Source: Ditylenchus dipsaci (lineage: Eukaryota; Nematoda; Chromadorea; Rhabditida; Anguinidae). Taken from it: 64,000 nt of DNA. The notes under the pieces were generated by a model, which made no database searches, was not told where the DNA came from, and was given only the letters and a program-made list of their open reading frames with translations. Numbering within the stretch: position 1 is the stretch's first letter; each line of letters opens with the position of its first letter. The position numbers were made by a program, and so were the translations under genes. Below, in pieces: positions 1 through 11,410 of this stretch. The stretch is taken from NCBI GenBank assembly GCA_004194705.1, contig SADC01000543.1, positions 62,001-126,000 of the forward strand, given 5' to 3'.

Positions 1-68
1 GTGAGGGAGCGACACACCCAGGGCGTAGATGCGTCCTGGAGTTAATACATTTCTCCAAGCACTCCTCA

Positions 69-109
69 CTTGCATGGTTATGTCCAGGTCTGTCAATTCT
101 TTGTTCGTG
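69..109 (+). repeat. Duplicated splice-donor fragment of the synthase gene
   Basis: About 40 bases here match 802-843 almost exactly; the copy has one fewer T in a T run. The matched segment spans the end of the synthase exon and the first bases of its intron, so this is a stray genomic fragment of that gene, not an exon. It lies next to a family-A repeat, which may have mobilised it. Confidence 0.7.
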
Positions 110-112
110 AGC

Positions 113-205
113 TCAGGGTAGGCCAGCATATGGAAGTTGTGACTAATAAATGTATTACGCACTTTTTCCTGGGTCTGGGACATATATTTGGGTGCTTTTT
201 ACTAA
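113..205. repeat. Family A MITE fragment
   Basis: This shares about 90 bases with 5358-5450 and 46810-46897: the GTAGGCCAGC motif, the GTGACTAATAA motif, and the run CTGGGTCTGGGACAT before a T-rich stretch. The inverted ends seen in the 5268-5698 copy (TAGCGAATAC) are absent, so only an internal piece is present. Confidence 0.65.
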
Positions 206-650
206 AGTTTTAAAAGGGAAATATCTCTAGGGTTGGCGCGAGGTTGGGGGTGTGAGTATTCACTAGTAGGAGCGAAAATTGCTACCTTTGATTCTAAATT
301 CCAACTGTCGGCATGGCGAAATTTTTCGCGTATTTTAATTTTGAAGCCTCTGTTGTGAAAAAAACTAAATACTGAGACTGGATTCTTGTTTAGCATGTTC
401 GATTGGAGATTAAACTTTTTCAATTTTAAACTCAATTTTGATTTTCAAGTTTATTTCGAGACAAGAAACATCAATATTTTAAATTTGACTACGTGTATTA
501 TATTTAAAGGGCACTTTGGTATACAATCGACCATGCTGATACAAATCCCTTTTCGTAATTTGGTTTTTCCAATGCCCAATTTTCAAATGCCCAATTAAAA
601 TGCCCAATTTTCAACTGTTTGAAAACAAATCTATCTAACCAATATTTCAG

Positions 651-1095
651 GACATAGAGGCAAAGATGTTGTGTGGTGATCTGCTATATTCTGGGCACAC
701 TCTGATTATGGTGGTTTGTTGGCTGACCATCCACCACTACTTGCCTGCATCAATCAAGTGGTTGCACTATATTGTAAAGATGTTTATGGTATTGGGAATG
801 GCTTGCATGGTTATGTCCAGGTCTGTCAATTCTTTTGTTCGTAGAAATATGTTTTTGAAAAGTAATTTTGTAGGACACACTATTCCATTGATGTGTTATT
901 TGCCTACTGCTTCTCTGTGGGTGTATTCACGTAAGTTTTTATTGTTAGTGTGTGATCAGTCTAAATTACAATTTTTTAGCATTTATCATGCTTTTTGTGA
1001 AATCGACACCTACCGGGAACGCAAGCACTCCATTCTTCGAGAAATGTGGATAATAAAAATTGTTTGCTGGCTGGAAGAGAATATCATTCCGGAAA
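651..1095 (+). CDS. Sphingomyelin / ceramide phosphoethanolamine synthase-like enzyme, C-terminal exons
   Basis: Three exons can be read: 651-820 (acceptor AATATTTCAG), 874-930 and 980-1095. The first has CGDLLYSGHT, the D3 signature CGDxxxSGHT. Joining 820 to 874 gives MSR-THYSIDVLFAY, the D4 signature HYxxD. Together these supply the catalytic His-His-Asp triad of the sphingomyelin synthase/SAMD8 group (PAP2-like fold). These are multipass membrane enzymes of Golgi, plasma membrane or ER that move a phospho-head group onto ceramide. Hydrophobic segments around the motifs fit the last transmembrane helices. The third exon encodes a basic cytosolic tail. It may end at a GTAAGC donor after 1095, or read on to a stop at 1112. 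The N-terminal half must lie before base 1. The family is known; choosing between sphingomyelin and phosphoethanolamine product is not possible here. Confidence 0.85.
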
Positions 1096-1354
1096 GTAAG
1101 CAAACTTTTTGATCTAAAGTCAAAAATTTAAAGATAAAAGTCTGGCTTGCCTATAACTGATCAATTAGAAAACTGACTAATTGGTTGATCAAAAAAACAT
1201 TTGCCCGAAACAGAGGTTTCCCAATTAATGCATTTGGCTAAACTATACAATCCCCCTGGCCCGAAAATGGCGCAATGGTGTCCTAAGGGCATTTTAGCTA
1301 CTTTAAACGTAAAAAAGAAACAAAAAATTAGAGGAAAGACACTTTTTAGCCCTT

Positions 1355-1475
1355 AGCCCCCCCCCCTAGGGGGCTTGAGAGTTAGAGATGCGCGCACTCA
1401 CTTACCTTAGACATAATTCCGAGCAAGACTCTTGATCAAAAATGTATATAAAGACTCTTTTTGCCCAGCTCCAGT
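1355..1475 (-). repeat. Half copy of the three-hairpin core repeat
   Basis: Read on the - strand this has CTTGCTCGGAATTATG, then GTCTAAGGTAAGTGAGTG and GCGCGCATCTCTAAC, ending in a C/G-rich apex. The same order occurs at 28425-28500, 45905-45975 and 63080-63140. The second half of hairpin 1 and hairpins 2 and 3 are missing, so the copy is truncated at the apex. Confidence 0.75.
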
Positions 1476-3334
1476 TACCAAAATATGGTAAAAACCACTA
1501 AATAAGGTATCTGAGTACCGTCCAGAACGGCCGAAAAGTCGATTTTTGGTCAAAATTTTTTTTGTGGAAAGTGCTTTCCCAATCGTTTTTTCATCTTTTC
1601 TATGCGCAAAAGTGGTCAAATCGCGTAAAAACGAGGTTTTAACCGGTTTTCGGGCCAGGGGGGATTCTATACTCCGGCCATGGATTTTAACAATTACTTG
1701 CTTAAATTTCAAAATTACTAATTGTATATTTGGGCTTTTAGAAACACATTTGATCAAATTGCTCTTTTGGTGTAAAGAAGACCTGTGCACGTACTAGAAA
1801 GACCTGCGTCCAGATTTTCACGAAGCGAGCTATGATTTAAAAAGCTCCGGGCAATACTGGAAACCTTTAGTTGGGCAAATGTATTTTTTTTGTCGAACAA
1901 AAGGTCATTCATCTATTTTTGAGAGCATAGATTGTATTTTAAAATCATATGAATTATACCAAGATTTTGGGTTAAAATGCCAAAAAAATTATAGTTCAGT
2001 ACTTTAATAAAAAAATAATCTCAAATTTAGAATCGAAAACCAATTGGAGATCCCATTCGGTCAGAAGATCTACAGAAATTTATTTGATCCCACGCATAGG
2101 TCGCGTCAGCAAGACAAATCAATGGTATCTTGTTTTTGTTTTATTTATTTTTTCGATAAAAAGTCTGAAAATATTTGTTTAGAGCAATTGCTCGTCGGAT
2201 GCAGTTATGCAACCAAGCATAGTGTAGAATATTTACCAACATGGTCTGGACATGGGCTTTCATTTGACTTCGAATAATATATTCCGATCATCATCTTATT
2301 CCTATACTCCCTTTCTTTTGTACAGGGCGGGCTAAAAAAAGCGGAGCTTTCATCATTTTTCATCGAGGCAGCTCCTCGATTGCTTGATTGCCATTTTCAG
2401 GGATCCTAAGACTCGCATCTCATTAATTTGCTTTTGAGAGCAGAGATCGAATTTAAATAATCATAGGAATTATTCCAAGATGTCGGATTTAAATATAATC
2501 CATGTATATATATATATGGATTATCTAAAGAATGAAAAGACACAAACGCAAAAAACAGTACCACGAAGATATCTTCAAGCACTGCCTCAGATAAAAAATA
2601 ATAATTTTAAAATTTCCCTCGTCTTTTGCCCATTCTAAACCCAAAGTTTTTGATAGATTTGTATTTAAATTTTAAATTTGATCTCTGGATCTCGATATTT
2701 TTGAAAGAAGTTTGATGTTCTGATTTGAATTACCTTTATCTACTTTTTATTTTAGACACATGTAATTCATATCTGACTGGCTGATTTCCTTCAAAATATC
2801 GAGATCTAAATTTAACATTTAATTTTTATTTCATCGGCTGGAAAATTCGGCTTTGTATGTGCCATTGCATGTTTTCTAGTTTGATATTCATACGCGATAT
2901 ACCTTACTATTATTTTTACTATTATCATTGTGTAAAACTGGTGCCTAAAAAATTCGTGTGGATTCTTTTTTATGATTGGATGTTGCCTTGTTAGCATTTT
3001 TTTGTCTAATGTGGATCATAGTGGTCGTTAGTTTGTCAAGAGCATTACTTTTTTACTGCTTATTATTTAAGTTTTGTAGATGTAAATACTGGGTATTTTA
3101 CCCTAATGTGTGGAAAAATAGTTCCACATTCGTGTACATCTCTTGAGGTTAGGATTGTCGGCCCTCGAAAATTTTGAGCCTTCTGCTTGAAAACTTGACA
3201 AAAATGTGCACTAGCTTCAATTTTCTAAATCCCTCAATCTTTACCGGTTAAAGAAAGTCCTTGCAGATTTTTCGAACAAAGCTTCAGGCACGAAAAATAT
3301 TTCGATTTTTGTGAAATACATCTTTGTGTAGCTC
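1476..3334. other. No gene recognised
   Basis: AT-rich sequence with short open frames on both strands, none of which resembles a known protein or continues across plausible splice sites. There is a short AT dinucleotide run near 2505-2518. It may be intergenic, or may hold 3' sequence of the synthase gene. Confidence 0.4.
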
Positions 3335-4010
3335 TGTTATCCTTCAAAATGTGTGACAGTTTTATGCGGATAATATTAAAAATATTCACGATTTAGCTCT
3401 AAGCACCTGTGAGGTAATTTGAAATTTGCCAGGCATTTTCATCACTTTAACTGGTCACAAGCTTCATTTAAGGTGAAGCGCTTCAACAACATCTAAGTGT
3501 TTATTGTAGTGCAGTTCAAGAGTTATAATATTCATTTCACAGATTGATTTTTTAAAAATATGAGTGTTGATATATGGTATTTAAAAAAATTTCTTAAAAA
3601 ACCAGAAATTGGAAAAATTTGGATTTTTCGATGACCGTTTGAGATAACCTAAAGATGTTGTCAAAACGCTAAACTTTAAATTAAGCCTTTAAAGGACCAT
3701 ACTTGTTGATACAAATGAGAATTGACAAATTCAAATTCGCGCGGGACACTCTCTTTCGTCTCTCACTGTACTCTTTTGAGTCGCTCGAAGTAACTCAAAG
3801 AGTAAAGTGCGATACGAAAGAGAAGTGTCCCGCGCGAATTTGAATTTGTCAAATTCTCATTTGCATCAACAAGTATGGTCCTTAAGTAGTTAAAGTGATG
3901 AAAATGCTTGACAAAATTTCAAAATGACCACACAGGTGCTCGCGGCTAAATCATGACTGCTTTAAAATATCCATATAAAAACTGATAGCACATTTTTAAG
4001 AGAATGACAA
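3335..4010. repeat. Palindromic element interrupted by a TTAA MITE
   Basis: Sequence at 3337-3450 (ATCCTTCAAAATGTG, GCACCTGTGAGG, CATCACTTTAACTG) returns in reverse complement at 3890-4008. The 3693-3882 MITE sits inside. The arms are diverged, so this is an older insertion than the MITE it contains. Confidence 0.65.
3693..3882. mobile_element. TTAA-type palindromic MITE (family B), copy 1
   Basis: An almost complete palindrome of about 190 bp starts AGGACCATACTTGTTGAT and ends with its reverse complement, with TTAA on the left and TTAAG on the right. Inside are mirrored GAGAGTGTCC / ACACTTCTC-type blocks and ACTCTTTTGAGT. Further copies are at 5454, 12991 and 53885, with a relic at 30557. 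TTAA duplication is typical of piggyBac-like transposition; no transposase is encoded. Confidence 0.85.
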
Positions 4011-4082
4011 ACACCCGTATTATTACTGTCCGTTTATTAGAAAGTGTTCGCTTATTAATACGAGTAAGCCTGAATGGGCCAA

Positions 4083-4703
4083 ACTATGCGTTCTGTGCAG
4101 AATTTCACGCCGAGTAAGATGGCTGAAAAAATTTCGTAAAGAGGAGGGATTTCAACGGTAAAAGAGCATTTGAAAATAGTTAATTTTCGCATGTTCCCGA
4201 CCATCTAGAAATGAGTGTTACTTGCTCAATTTTATGTATCACCTGGCGTGTAATATCTTAAAATTTAGGGCGTGATCAGAGCTATCTATTGTACATAAAT
4301 TGTGTCTGAGTGATCAAAACTTCACAGAGAGGTTCTGATTTTCTTACATAAGCCAGTTTTCGAAAGTCCTTCCACTCAAGACAATAAACATTCAAACATG
4401 TCGCGAAATTAAATTTTCGAAAACTGACTTCTAGAAGCAAAGCCGAAAAGTCTCTGCGAATTTTGTTCACTCTCACACAAATTCATATACAATAGATAGC
4501 TCTGATCACGCCCTGCATTTTAAGATATTACACGTCCAAGTGATACATAAATTTGAGCAAGTATTACTCATTTCTAGATGGTCGGGACATGCGAAAATTA
4601 ACTATTTTCAAATGCTGTTTCACCCGTTGGAGTTCCTCTTCTTTGCGAAATTTTTTTCAGCCATCGTGCTCGGCGTGAAATTCTGCACAAAACGCATGGT
4701 TAG
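4083..4703. repeat. Long palindrome with arms of about 270 bp
   Basis: TTCTGTGCAGAATTTCACG at 4091 returns in reverse complement near 4677-4695. CATCTAGAAATGAGT, ATCTTAAAATTTAGGG and GATCAGAGCTATCTATTG all have mirrored partners around 4490-4590. The centre is near 4395. The open frames inside (for example 4282-4476 -) are by-products of the symmetry. Confidence 0.8.
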
Positions 4704-4718
4704 ACTCATCCAGCCTTT

Positions 4719-4863
4719 CCGCTACCAGACAATTTCCAATATTTTTGGAAATTGTCGCCCGACATTTCCATATTTTTCGGTAAATTCGGCGAACGACCGA
4801 ATCGACCGAAAAATATGAAAATGTCGTGCGACATTTTCCAAATATTGGAAATGTCTGGTAGCC
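4719..4863. mobile_element. Small palindromic MITE, CTACCAGACA ends
   Basis: The left end CTACCAGACAATTTCCAATA mirrors the right end ...AAATGTCTGGTAG. The inner part has GTCGNNCGACATTTTC-like words that also occur at 27948-28106, suggesting related families. It abuts the larger palindrome ending at 4703. Confidence 0.75.
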
Positions 4864-5267
4864 GCCTTTCCGCGTGTAAAGAAAACACGTATATTCGGCC
4901 TTCATTCATTATGTGACGATCACAAAAGCATCTAATAAGTCCGGGAGATCATCGATTGAAAGTGAAAAAAAGAATCATATAAACCATCAGTTAATAAACA
5001 TGGAGTTCATTTGAAATCGTTCATCTGGTCAGCTTAACATAGATTATGTCCTGTATTTAGGCAGCTAAACGTCAAGAATCTAAAATTTAAGCTTTCTAAA
5101 CCTAAAGCTATGGAGGTCAAGAGTCTATGCTATTAAGTTAAAAAAAAATCAAAAATGATAGTGAACAGTGGCAAAAAGTGATCTCTATTTGTTTTTATCA
5201 TTTATTGCCAAGCTTTATCTGGTTGAGTTTGTTAATTTGAAGTGATGTTCACTTTGAATATTTTGGT
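4864..5267. other. No gene recognised
   Basis: AT-rich spacer between two mobile elements. No coding exon, RNA gene or repeat was recognised. Confidence 0.4.
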
Positions 5268-5698
5268 GCTACTAGCGAATACACCCCCCCCTAAGATACG
5301 ACCTTTAAAAATTGCTGTAACTACCCTTTCAAAACAACAAGTTTAGGATTAGCCTTAGGCTTGGGGGTAGGCCAGCGTACGGAAATTGTGACTAATAACT
5401 GTGTTACGCACTTTTTCTGGGTCTGGGACATAATTTGGGTACTTTTTACTTAAAGGACCATACTTGTTGATGCAAATGAAAATTGGCAAATTCAAATGCG
5501 CGCGGACACTTCTCTTTCGTATCGCACTTTACTCTTTTGAGTTATTTCGAGCGACTCAAAAGAGTACAGTGAGAGACGAAAGAGAAGTGTCCCGCGCGCA
5601 TTTGAATTCGTCAAATTCTCATTTGCATCAACAAGTATGGTCCTTTAAGTAAGAAAGGTGAAATCGTTGAGGAGGGGGGGGGTGGTATTCGCTACTAG
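5268..5698. mobile_element. Family A MITE carrying a family B MITE
   Basis: The left end GCTACTAGCGAATAC and the right end GTATTCGCTACTAG are inverted. The body contains GTAGGCCAGCGTACGG and CTGGGTCTGGGACAT, shared with 113-205 and 46717-49665. A family B copy (5454-5644) is inserted in the right part; comparison with 49619-49645 shows the uninterrupted site TACTTAAGT, so the TTAA was duplicated. Confidence 0.85.
5454..5644. mobile_element. TTAA-type palindromic MITE (family B), copy 2
   Basis: Begins AGGACCATACTTG and ends CAAGTATGGTCCT, with TTAA on both sides (5450-5453 and 5645-5648). This is the cleanest evidence for the duplication, because the empty site is visible in the family A copy at 49619-49645. 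It is nested inside 5268-5698. Confidence 0.9.
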
Positions 5699-6860
5699 GG
5701 GCAATATTTCTAACCCAAACGGCTATAATTGTTGCTTCAATGTTGTGGAGCAATTTATGTTTGAATGTTTGTTGTCAGTTATCATTGCTAAGCCACATTC
5801 AAACGGGTATTTGTTTTTATTTCCTTCTCTGTAGAAATGCGAAACTTTTTCTTTTATTCCTAACCGTCCAATTGATGTGAAAAACGTGCAAAAAGTAAAG
5901 AGAAATTCTTTATTTATATATTTCCCATTTGGAGAAATGCAGACAAAACATAATAATAGAAGTTTTTTATTACTTTATCTTTGACAGTACAAAGTTTACA
6001 CAAGTACACAAAAAATATTTAAAAGGTCGACCAAATCACTTTGTTTAAAAAAGACACTGTTTACAATTCATAATTACTCGAATCTAAAATAAGAAAAACA
6101 CCTAAAATTAATCCGAAATATAAAAAACTCTCAGATACAGAATACTTTTTCTTAAAAAGAAAAACTTAAAAATAAGTTTGAAAAATTGTGAACAATAATT
6201 GTCGATTTTTGAGAAATTTTCGGGTAGCAAATTTACATAAAATGCAAACCCACTTTTATCTGAGGACAGACCTTTTTTGAGGGTGATTAAGTTCTTTTTG
6301 CAGCCAAAACCACAGGAGATGAAGCATTATCAAAAAACTAAAAAATTATTCCTAATAAAGATTTTGTTACGGTGTTTCTAACATAGTTTAAATATTTTTG
6401 CTGAAAATGAGCCAAAATGATTTGGTCTTCCAAGGCAATTTTTGCTATAAATATTTATTTGGCAAAAATGCTCAAAAGTGGCAGAAAACAGTGAAAAAAA
6501 ACAAAGCCATTATCAGAAAAAAAAATTAAAAAATTGTTCTCTCCTATGGTTCTGGATAATAAGCTGCGAAAAAGTGAATCACCTGCAAGAAAAGTTTTAA
6601 GATTCCTTTAATCTGAGCATAGCGGCAGATTGTTTTACTAAAAACTTTTAGGTTTTCGGAAAGTATCCACGAATTGAAATTTTAAATTTGCACCAAATTA
6701 AATAATCAATCTGTGGCTGCCCCAATTGAAACAGGCATAGTCACAAATCTACGGAAACAACAAATAGAAACAGATAGATGACCTAAAACCGGAAGAAAGG
6801 ATGTGTTTTTGACACTGTTAAAATAGATTAGATGGAAAGTTTGTATTGCTATTGCCACTA
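5699..6860. other. 3' flank of the aminotransferase gene, no gene recognised
   Basis: AT-rich sequence downstream, in gene sense, of the aminotransferase stop codon. It may include the 3' UTR. No exon or structured repeat was recognised. Confidence 0.4.
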
Positions 6861-9800
6861 TTAATCAATAATCCTGCACCACTCTGGATAGTCAGCTATC
6901 CTGCCATACTGGATGTCCATGATTGTGTCATAAAAGCGTTGCATAATGTTGGATTTGGAGGCCATCGTAGGGATCGCCAAGTTTTCATATTGGTTGGTCT
7001 CTGGATTCCTGTGCAAAATGTTGCCCACTGGGGAGACTACACATGCGGTGCCCGCACCGAACAATTGCAATAACTGAAATATTACTTAACTATTTACTGT
7101 ACTTGATGTATGTTTTCACAATTTGTTTGACTTCATGCTATAAAAGAGCATGGTTTTTTGACGCCGAGGCATTTTTGATTTTGAATTGGCTGGGGACACT
7201 TTTCTACTCCGAAATATTCGACAATTATTTTTTCTATCAACTTTTTTATAATAGGAATAGCAGTTCGTAAAAGTTTATGAGAATAAGCGTGACCACCTCC
7301 TCCAACAGCTCTAGAAAAGTTGACAATTTTTGTATTTTACCGACTTTTTTTTATTTTATCAAAAATTACTTATAAAATTTTAGCACTATTCAAATATTTA
7401 TGAACCAATTTTTTGAAATTAATAGTAATTTAAGTATTATGTTCAAATTTTGTAAAAGCTAAAAAATAATGTTTGACATAAATTTGGTTGATTTCCCCGT
7501 AAGTTAAACAGATAAAATATTTTTGATTGGTTGATGGCTCCCTATATCAGACACACCAGCAACCACTTAGTTAGAAACAGTGGTATTTTCTCCATTTATT
7601 TCAATGAAATTAAGTCAGCCCACGAGGTGAAAACAATCGGCGCAATGAAGCAGAAGGAAAGAAAAAACCACGTGGTCAAACAAATTTCTTCGCTATTTTG
7701 ATGATGAAAAAAGCAAAGAGGAAGGGAAAAGGGGTATTATTTCATTGCAAGTGCACCTGCTGTTTACTTTTTCGACCAAAATGGCTATTTCGCAGTGGTG
7801 ATAAACAAGTTATCAGCTATATTTTCAAAGAAATACAACAAAACTAACCCTTCTCTCAGCAATGCTTTTGCGGATCTCCTCCATAGTTGGATAGCGCTCA
7901 ACCACTTTGAACTCGCCCCACTCTCGGGCTATACTCAACAATGAGTCGCGAGTAACACCAGGCAGGATGAGACCATCTGTGAGTGGAGGTGTGCACAACT
8001 CTTTTTCTGCAACAAACAACTTATTATGGGCAAAAAACACTCACTTTCACTCAATGTTTGGTTTCTGTGGAATAAAAAAACGTGGTATGGGCGATAAAAT
8101 AAAGATAAACAGTTTGTTCTTTTTTGTGTTATAATTAATTTTATACAGTAAGAACGACACAGTATTTGTTTTCCGTTTGTTCTGTTTTTTTTGGTTTACA
8201 AATTATTTATTTTGAGCAAGACCATGATAGACAAAATACATTATGAAAATATCAATTTTCAATGGTCAAAATAAGTTTTTTGTTTCAAAATTTTGCGACT
8301 TACTAACTCTTGACTCCCGTCCGTGAATTTTTGCGACTTCTAATGCAGAATTCACAAAGGGTATTATGGTACACAAAAATTATAAATGAGAAAATTTTCA
8401 GAAAACTTCTAGTTTTACATTTTTTGGCAGCTTTTCTTGACGGATTCGTGCTAAACACGATTTATTTGCTTATGGAAGTGTTCTTTTAATTAAAACTTAC
8501 TGTATCCTTTCATATTTCCCTGAAAAGACCATTACCGTCTACGGCCACGAGTATTTCCTATTTTTACTTACCTATCACTGGTGGGTCACCGGTGGATCAC
8601 CGGTTTCGGGTCACCAAATTTCGGGTCACCGGTCAACCCTAATTAAAAGTGACAAAAGTCAGGCACGGGAGTCGAAGTGTTTAATAAATTTTATTTTTTG
8701 AAAGTAAAAGCTAAGAGAAATTGATTTTATTACTTTTCGCTTTTAAAATCAAGCTCGCTTCTTTTAGGACTGTTCATCAAAAGATGGATAAAAAGATCAA
8801 AGTTTTTAAGGCGAAGACTGTTGAAGACACTAAATCAGGTCATTGCATGACAAGCACAAAAAGAACGGAGGAAAGATCAACTACGTTTATTGACCAAAAA
8901 TACACAAATGCATAACTTATTTTAGACTCAAAAGGTTTTGGAAAAAAATCAATTGCAATTTTTTGCATTTTGTCGCAAATTGAAATTTTTGACTTATTTC
9001 ATCCATGACTTGTTTAAAAAAACGTAATTTTGTCAAACAAACAAAAATTTCCAACCTCCATCCTCATTAATCCAGTAGACAAATATGTTCATTGTTCCTG
9101 CTTCCGTCAATTTCTCCTCATTGTTTCTCGGAAGAGCCAGAGAACTTGTTGGCAGCCCAGGTCTGCAGCCAGTTTGGAGACCATGATAGTTGGGGCATAG
9201 TTGCTTAAAACACATAGTCAAATAACGTCCGTGGCTTAAACCTAAAAAAAATCACTTACCATCCCATTTTGAAAGAGCCCACACCGCCGGGAAAAGCACG
9301 TACATAGCTGAGTCAGCCAGCAAAGTGATTGGTTGGAATCCTGTGGGGTAGTAGCACCAGCTGGTCCTGACAGAACGAACAGTTTGGCTTGTCTGGAGTG
9401 AGCTACACCAGTGTTGGCTGAAAATGGGACAGAGTTATAGCTGGATCCTTTAAGTTGGATCGAAACCTACATCTGTTCCAATGATAGTAGGTCTCAGGTA
9501 AAGGGAGCTTGTGTTGGAGTAAGGCACCCATTCTCTGTCGATTCTGATCATTTCACACACTATTTGGATGAGCTCTTCAGCATCGAAATCCTGAAAAAAG
9601 ATTATAATAGTTTAAAAAGGTAGAGTAAAGATGCTTACAGGCAAGGAGGACCTAAGCGCAGATTTTTTCATCCTGGCCATGTTCATGTCTGCTCTAAACA
9701 GTCGTATCCTGTTGTCCACACCTCGGTAAGCCTTCATTCCCTCAAATAGCTCGATGGCATAGTGCAAAACCTGCCAAATTTTCAAGATTGCTATTTGCAT

Positions 9801-11032
9801 ATGAAAATTAAGAAGGGTTTACGGCTAGTCAGCCATTGTTTTTTGTACTTTATGGCTTTTTTAAGCAAATAAAAGTATCCATTTACGTGTAATTTTTTTA
9901 GTAACTAAAATTTCCGAAGGAGCCCGAATCACAAAGCATAATATAAAATTTTCTTGTTTCCGAGATACGACCTAAGTATGATGGATAGCATGGTGGTCGG
10001 ACACCACATCTATAGATTAGATCTCGGCAACCAAGCATCTTTTTAAAATTTTGCTTTGTAATTCAGATTTATGAGACAATTTCAGGGTGTCAATGAAAAT
10101 TAAAAATACCAGATATATAAGGTAGATGTATACTTTTATTTAAAAAAATATAACAAGTATGAAAAAAAACTGGTTAACTAAGCAATCCTCAAAAAGGTAT
10201 ACTGTTGTTATTCAATAAGAGACATGGACCTATATTTGTTTTGATAAAAAGAGGGTATTTTCGATCTATAAAAGTTGGAGCTGCTATAAATTATGTTTCT
10301 TTTTCTATTTTAGAAACTATAAAGTGCGTGCGTGACAATTGAATGAATGCATGAAGAACACCCAGACACTATTGCAAACAATTGATGCAATCTAACGCGA
10401 AAATTGCGTGCATTTTATTTATCACCAAATTGCTTTGCTTATCTATTTCCAACTGATAAACAATTATTGAAAATATTTTTGTGATAAACAACCTTGAAAT
10501 CCACCAGGAACACTGATAAGGTTTTAAATTTTTTGGTTTTCCACACGTACTTTCCAACTTTCACACGTAGAAAATCATTGATATTAAGTGATTTGAATCA
10601 GCAGTTTTTAAGTGAAACACGTTAATCTACCTTAGCTCCGGGGTGGACACTTAGGTTGTGTAGGGCGAAATCTTTGGGTTAGTCCAGCCATCATCCGCTG
10701 ACCAGTCTGTTTCCATCATGTGGTCAGCATAAGTATGTCCGAATTTCAGGTTGTCCGAAGTTAGTGGTTTAGGTTGTAGTTGAGCTCCAGAGGCGATCTC
10801 TGTTTCCAGGTCTTTAAACTGCAAATAATACAGTAGGTTTTGTTATAACAAACACCTGAAAAACACTTACATAGAAAGAAGTGTGAGGTGAGGTTTGTGG
10901 AGGATGTATCGATGGAATGGCGTTCATTACTGCAGCTGATGAATTATTGAGTGTGGAGGAGACACCGCGAACTGCGGTTACCAGCACCGCTTTCATTTGG
11001 CCGAAATTCTTCATTTCACACTCAAATAACAA
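6861..11032 (-). CDS. Branched-chain amino-acid aminotransferase
   Basis: Eight exons on the - strand: 11032-10871, 10818-10631, 9770-9639, 9590-9471, 9417-9260, 9203-9056, 8006-7849 and 7073-6861 (stop). The enzyme transfers the amino group of Leu/Ile/Val to 2-oxoglutarate using PLP (fold type IV). Recognised blocks in order are [39 protein letters not shown] (PLP lysine) followed by [71 protein letters not shown] and TIMDIQYG. The N-terminus before the catalytic domain is Ser/Thr/Ala-rich, compatible with a mitochondrial presequence; the start could be Met at 11032, 11014 or 10996. Frame breaks occur in exon 2 near 10658, in exon 5 and in exon 6 near 9115. They are mostly one base, and I read them as assembly errors. 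Introns hold only repeats. Confidence 0.93.
8574..8636. repeat. GGGTCACCGGT iterations in an aminotransferase intron
   Basis: Four imperfect repeats of GGTCACCGGT / GGATCACCGGT lie between coding exons 9056-9203 and 7849-8006. They resemble the iterated ends of other elements in the window, but no second arm was found. Confidence 0.5.
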
Positions 11033-11169
11033 AGCTATCGAAATTAGACTTTGTATTTTTAATAAATAGTAATAAAGTAAACTGAAAAAGTTAAATTAAT
11101 AAAAAAATAAAATTAAAGGAGTAAGCAGCTTGTGTGACCAAAAAGTACTATAATGCAAAAAGTGAGTTT

Positions 11170-11410
11170 GTCGGTTCGCAGGTAAAAAAGTGGCTTGCAG
11201 GTTCAACCCCGCTTGGAAGCACTCTGGCGTGTTTGATCAATTTTTGAATGTAATTCGATTTTTGACGCCAGCTTTGATGTCAGCGACCCCAATTACCCCT
11301 GGTATTGGTTAAACAAGCCGAAATAACTAGCGTACCACCAGGTGGGATCGAACCTGCGCACCAATATAGGCCGGTAAACACTAACGTTAATCCACCTAGC
11401 CACGCATAAA
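11170..11410. repeat. Element with inverted tRNA-like ends
   Basis: On the - strand 11407-11335 reads GGCTAGGTGG (A-box-like) and, about 40 bases on, GCAGGTTCGATCCCACC (B box). On the + strand 11187-11210 reads GCAGGTTCAACCCCGC with flanks that match the - strand copy. The two B boxes face each other. The T-stem pairing is imperfect, so these are tRNA-derived repeats or pseudogenes rather than functional tRNAs. Confidence 0.5.
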
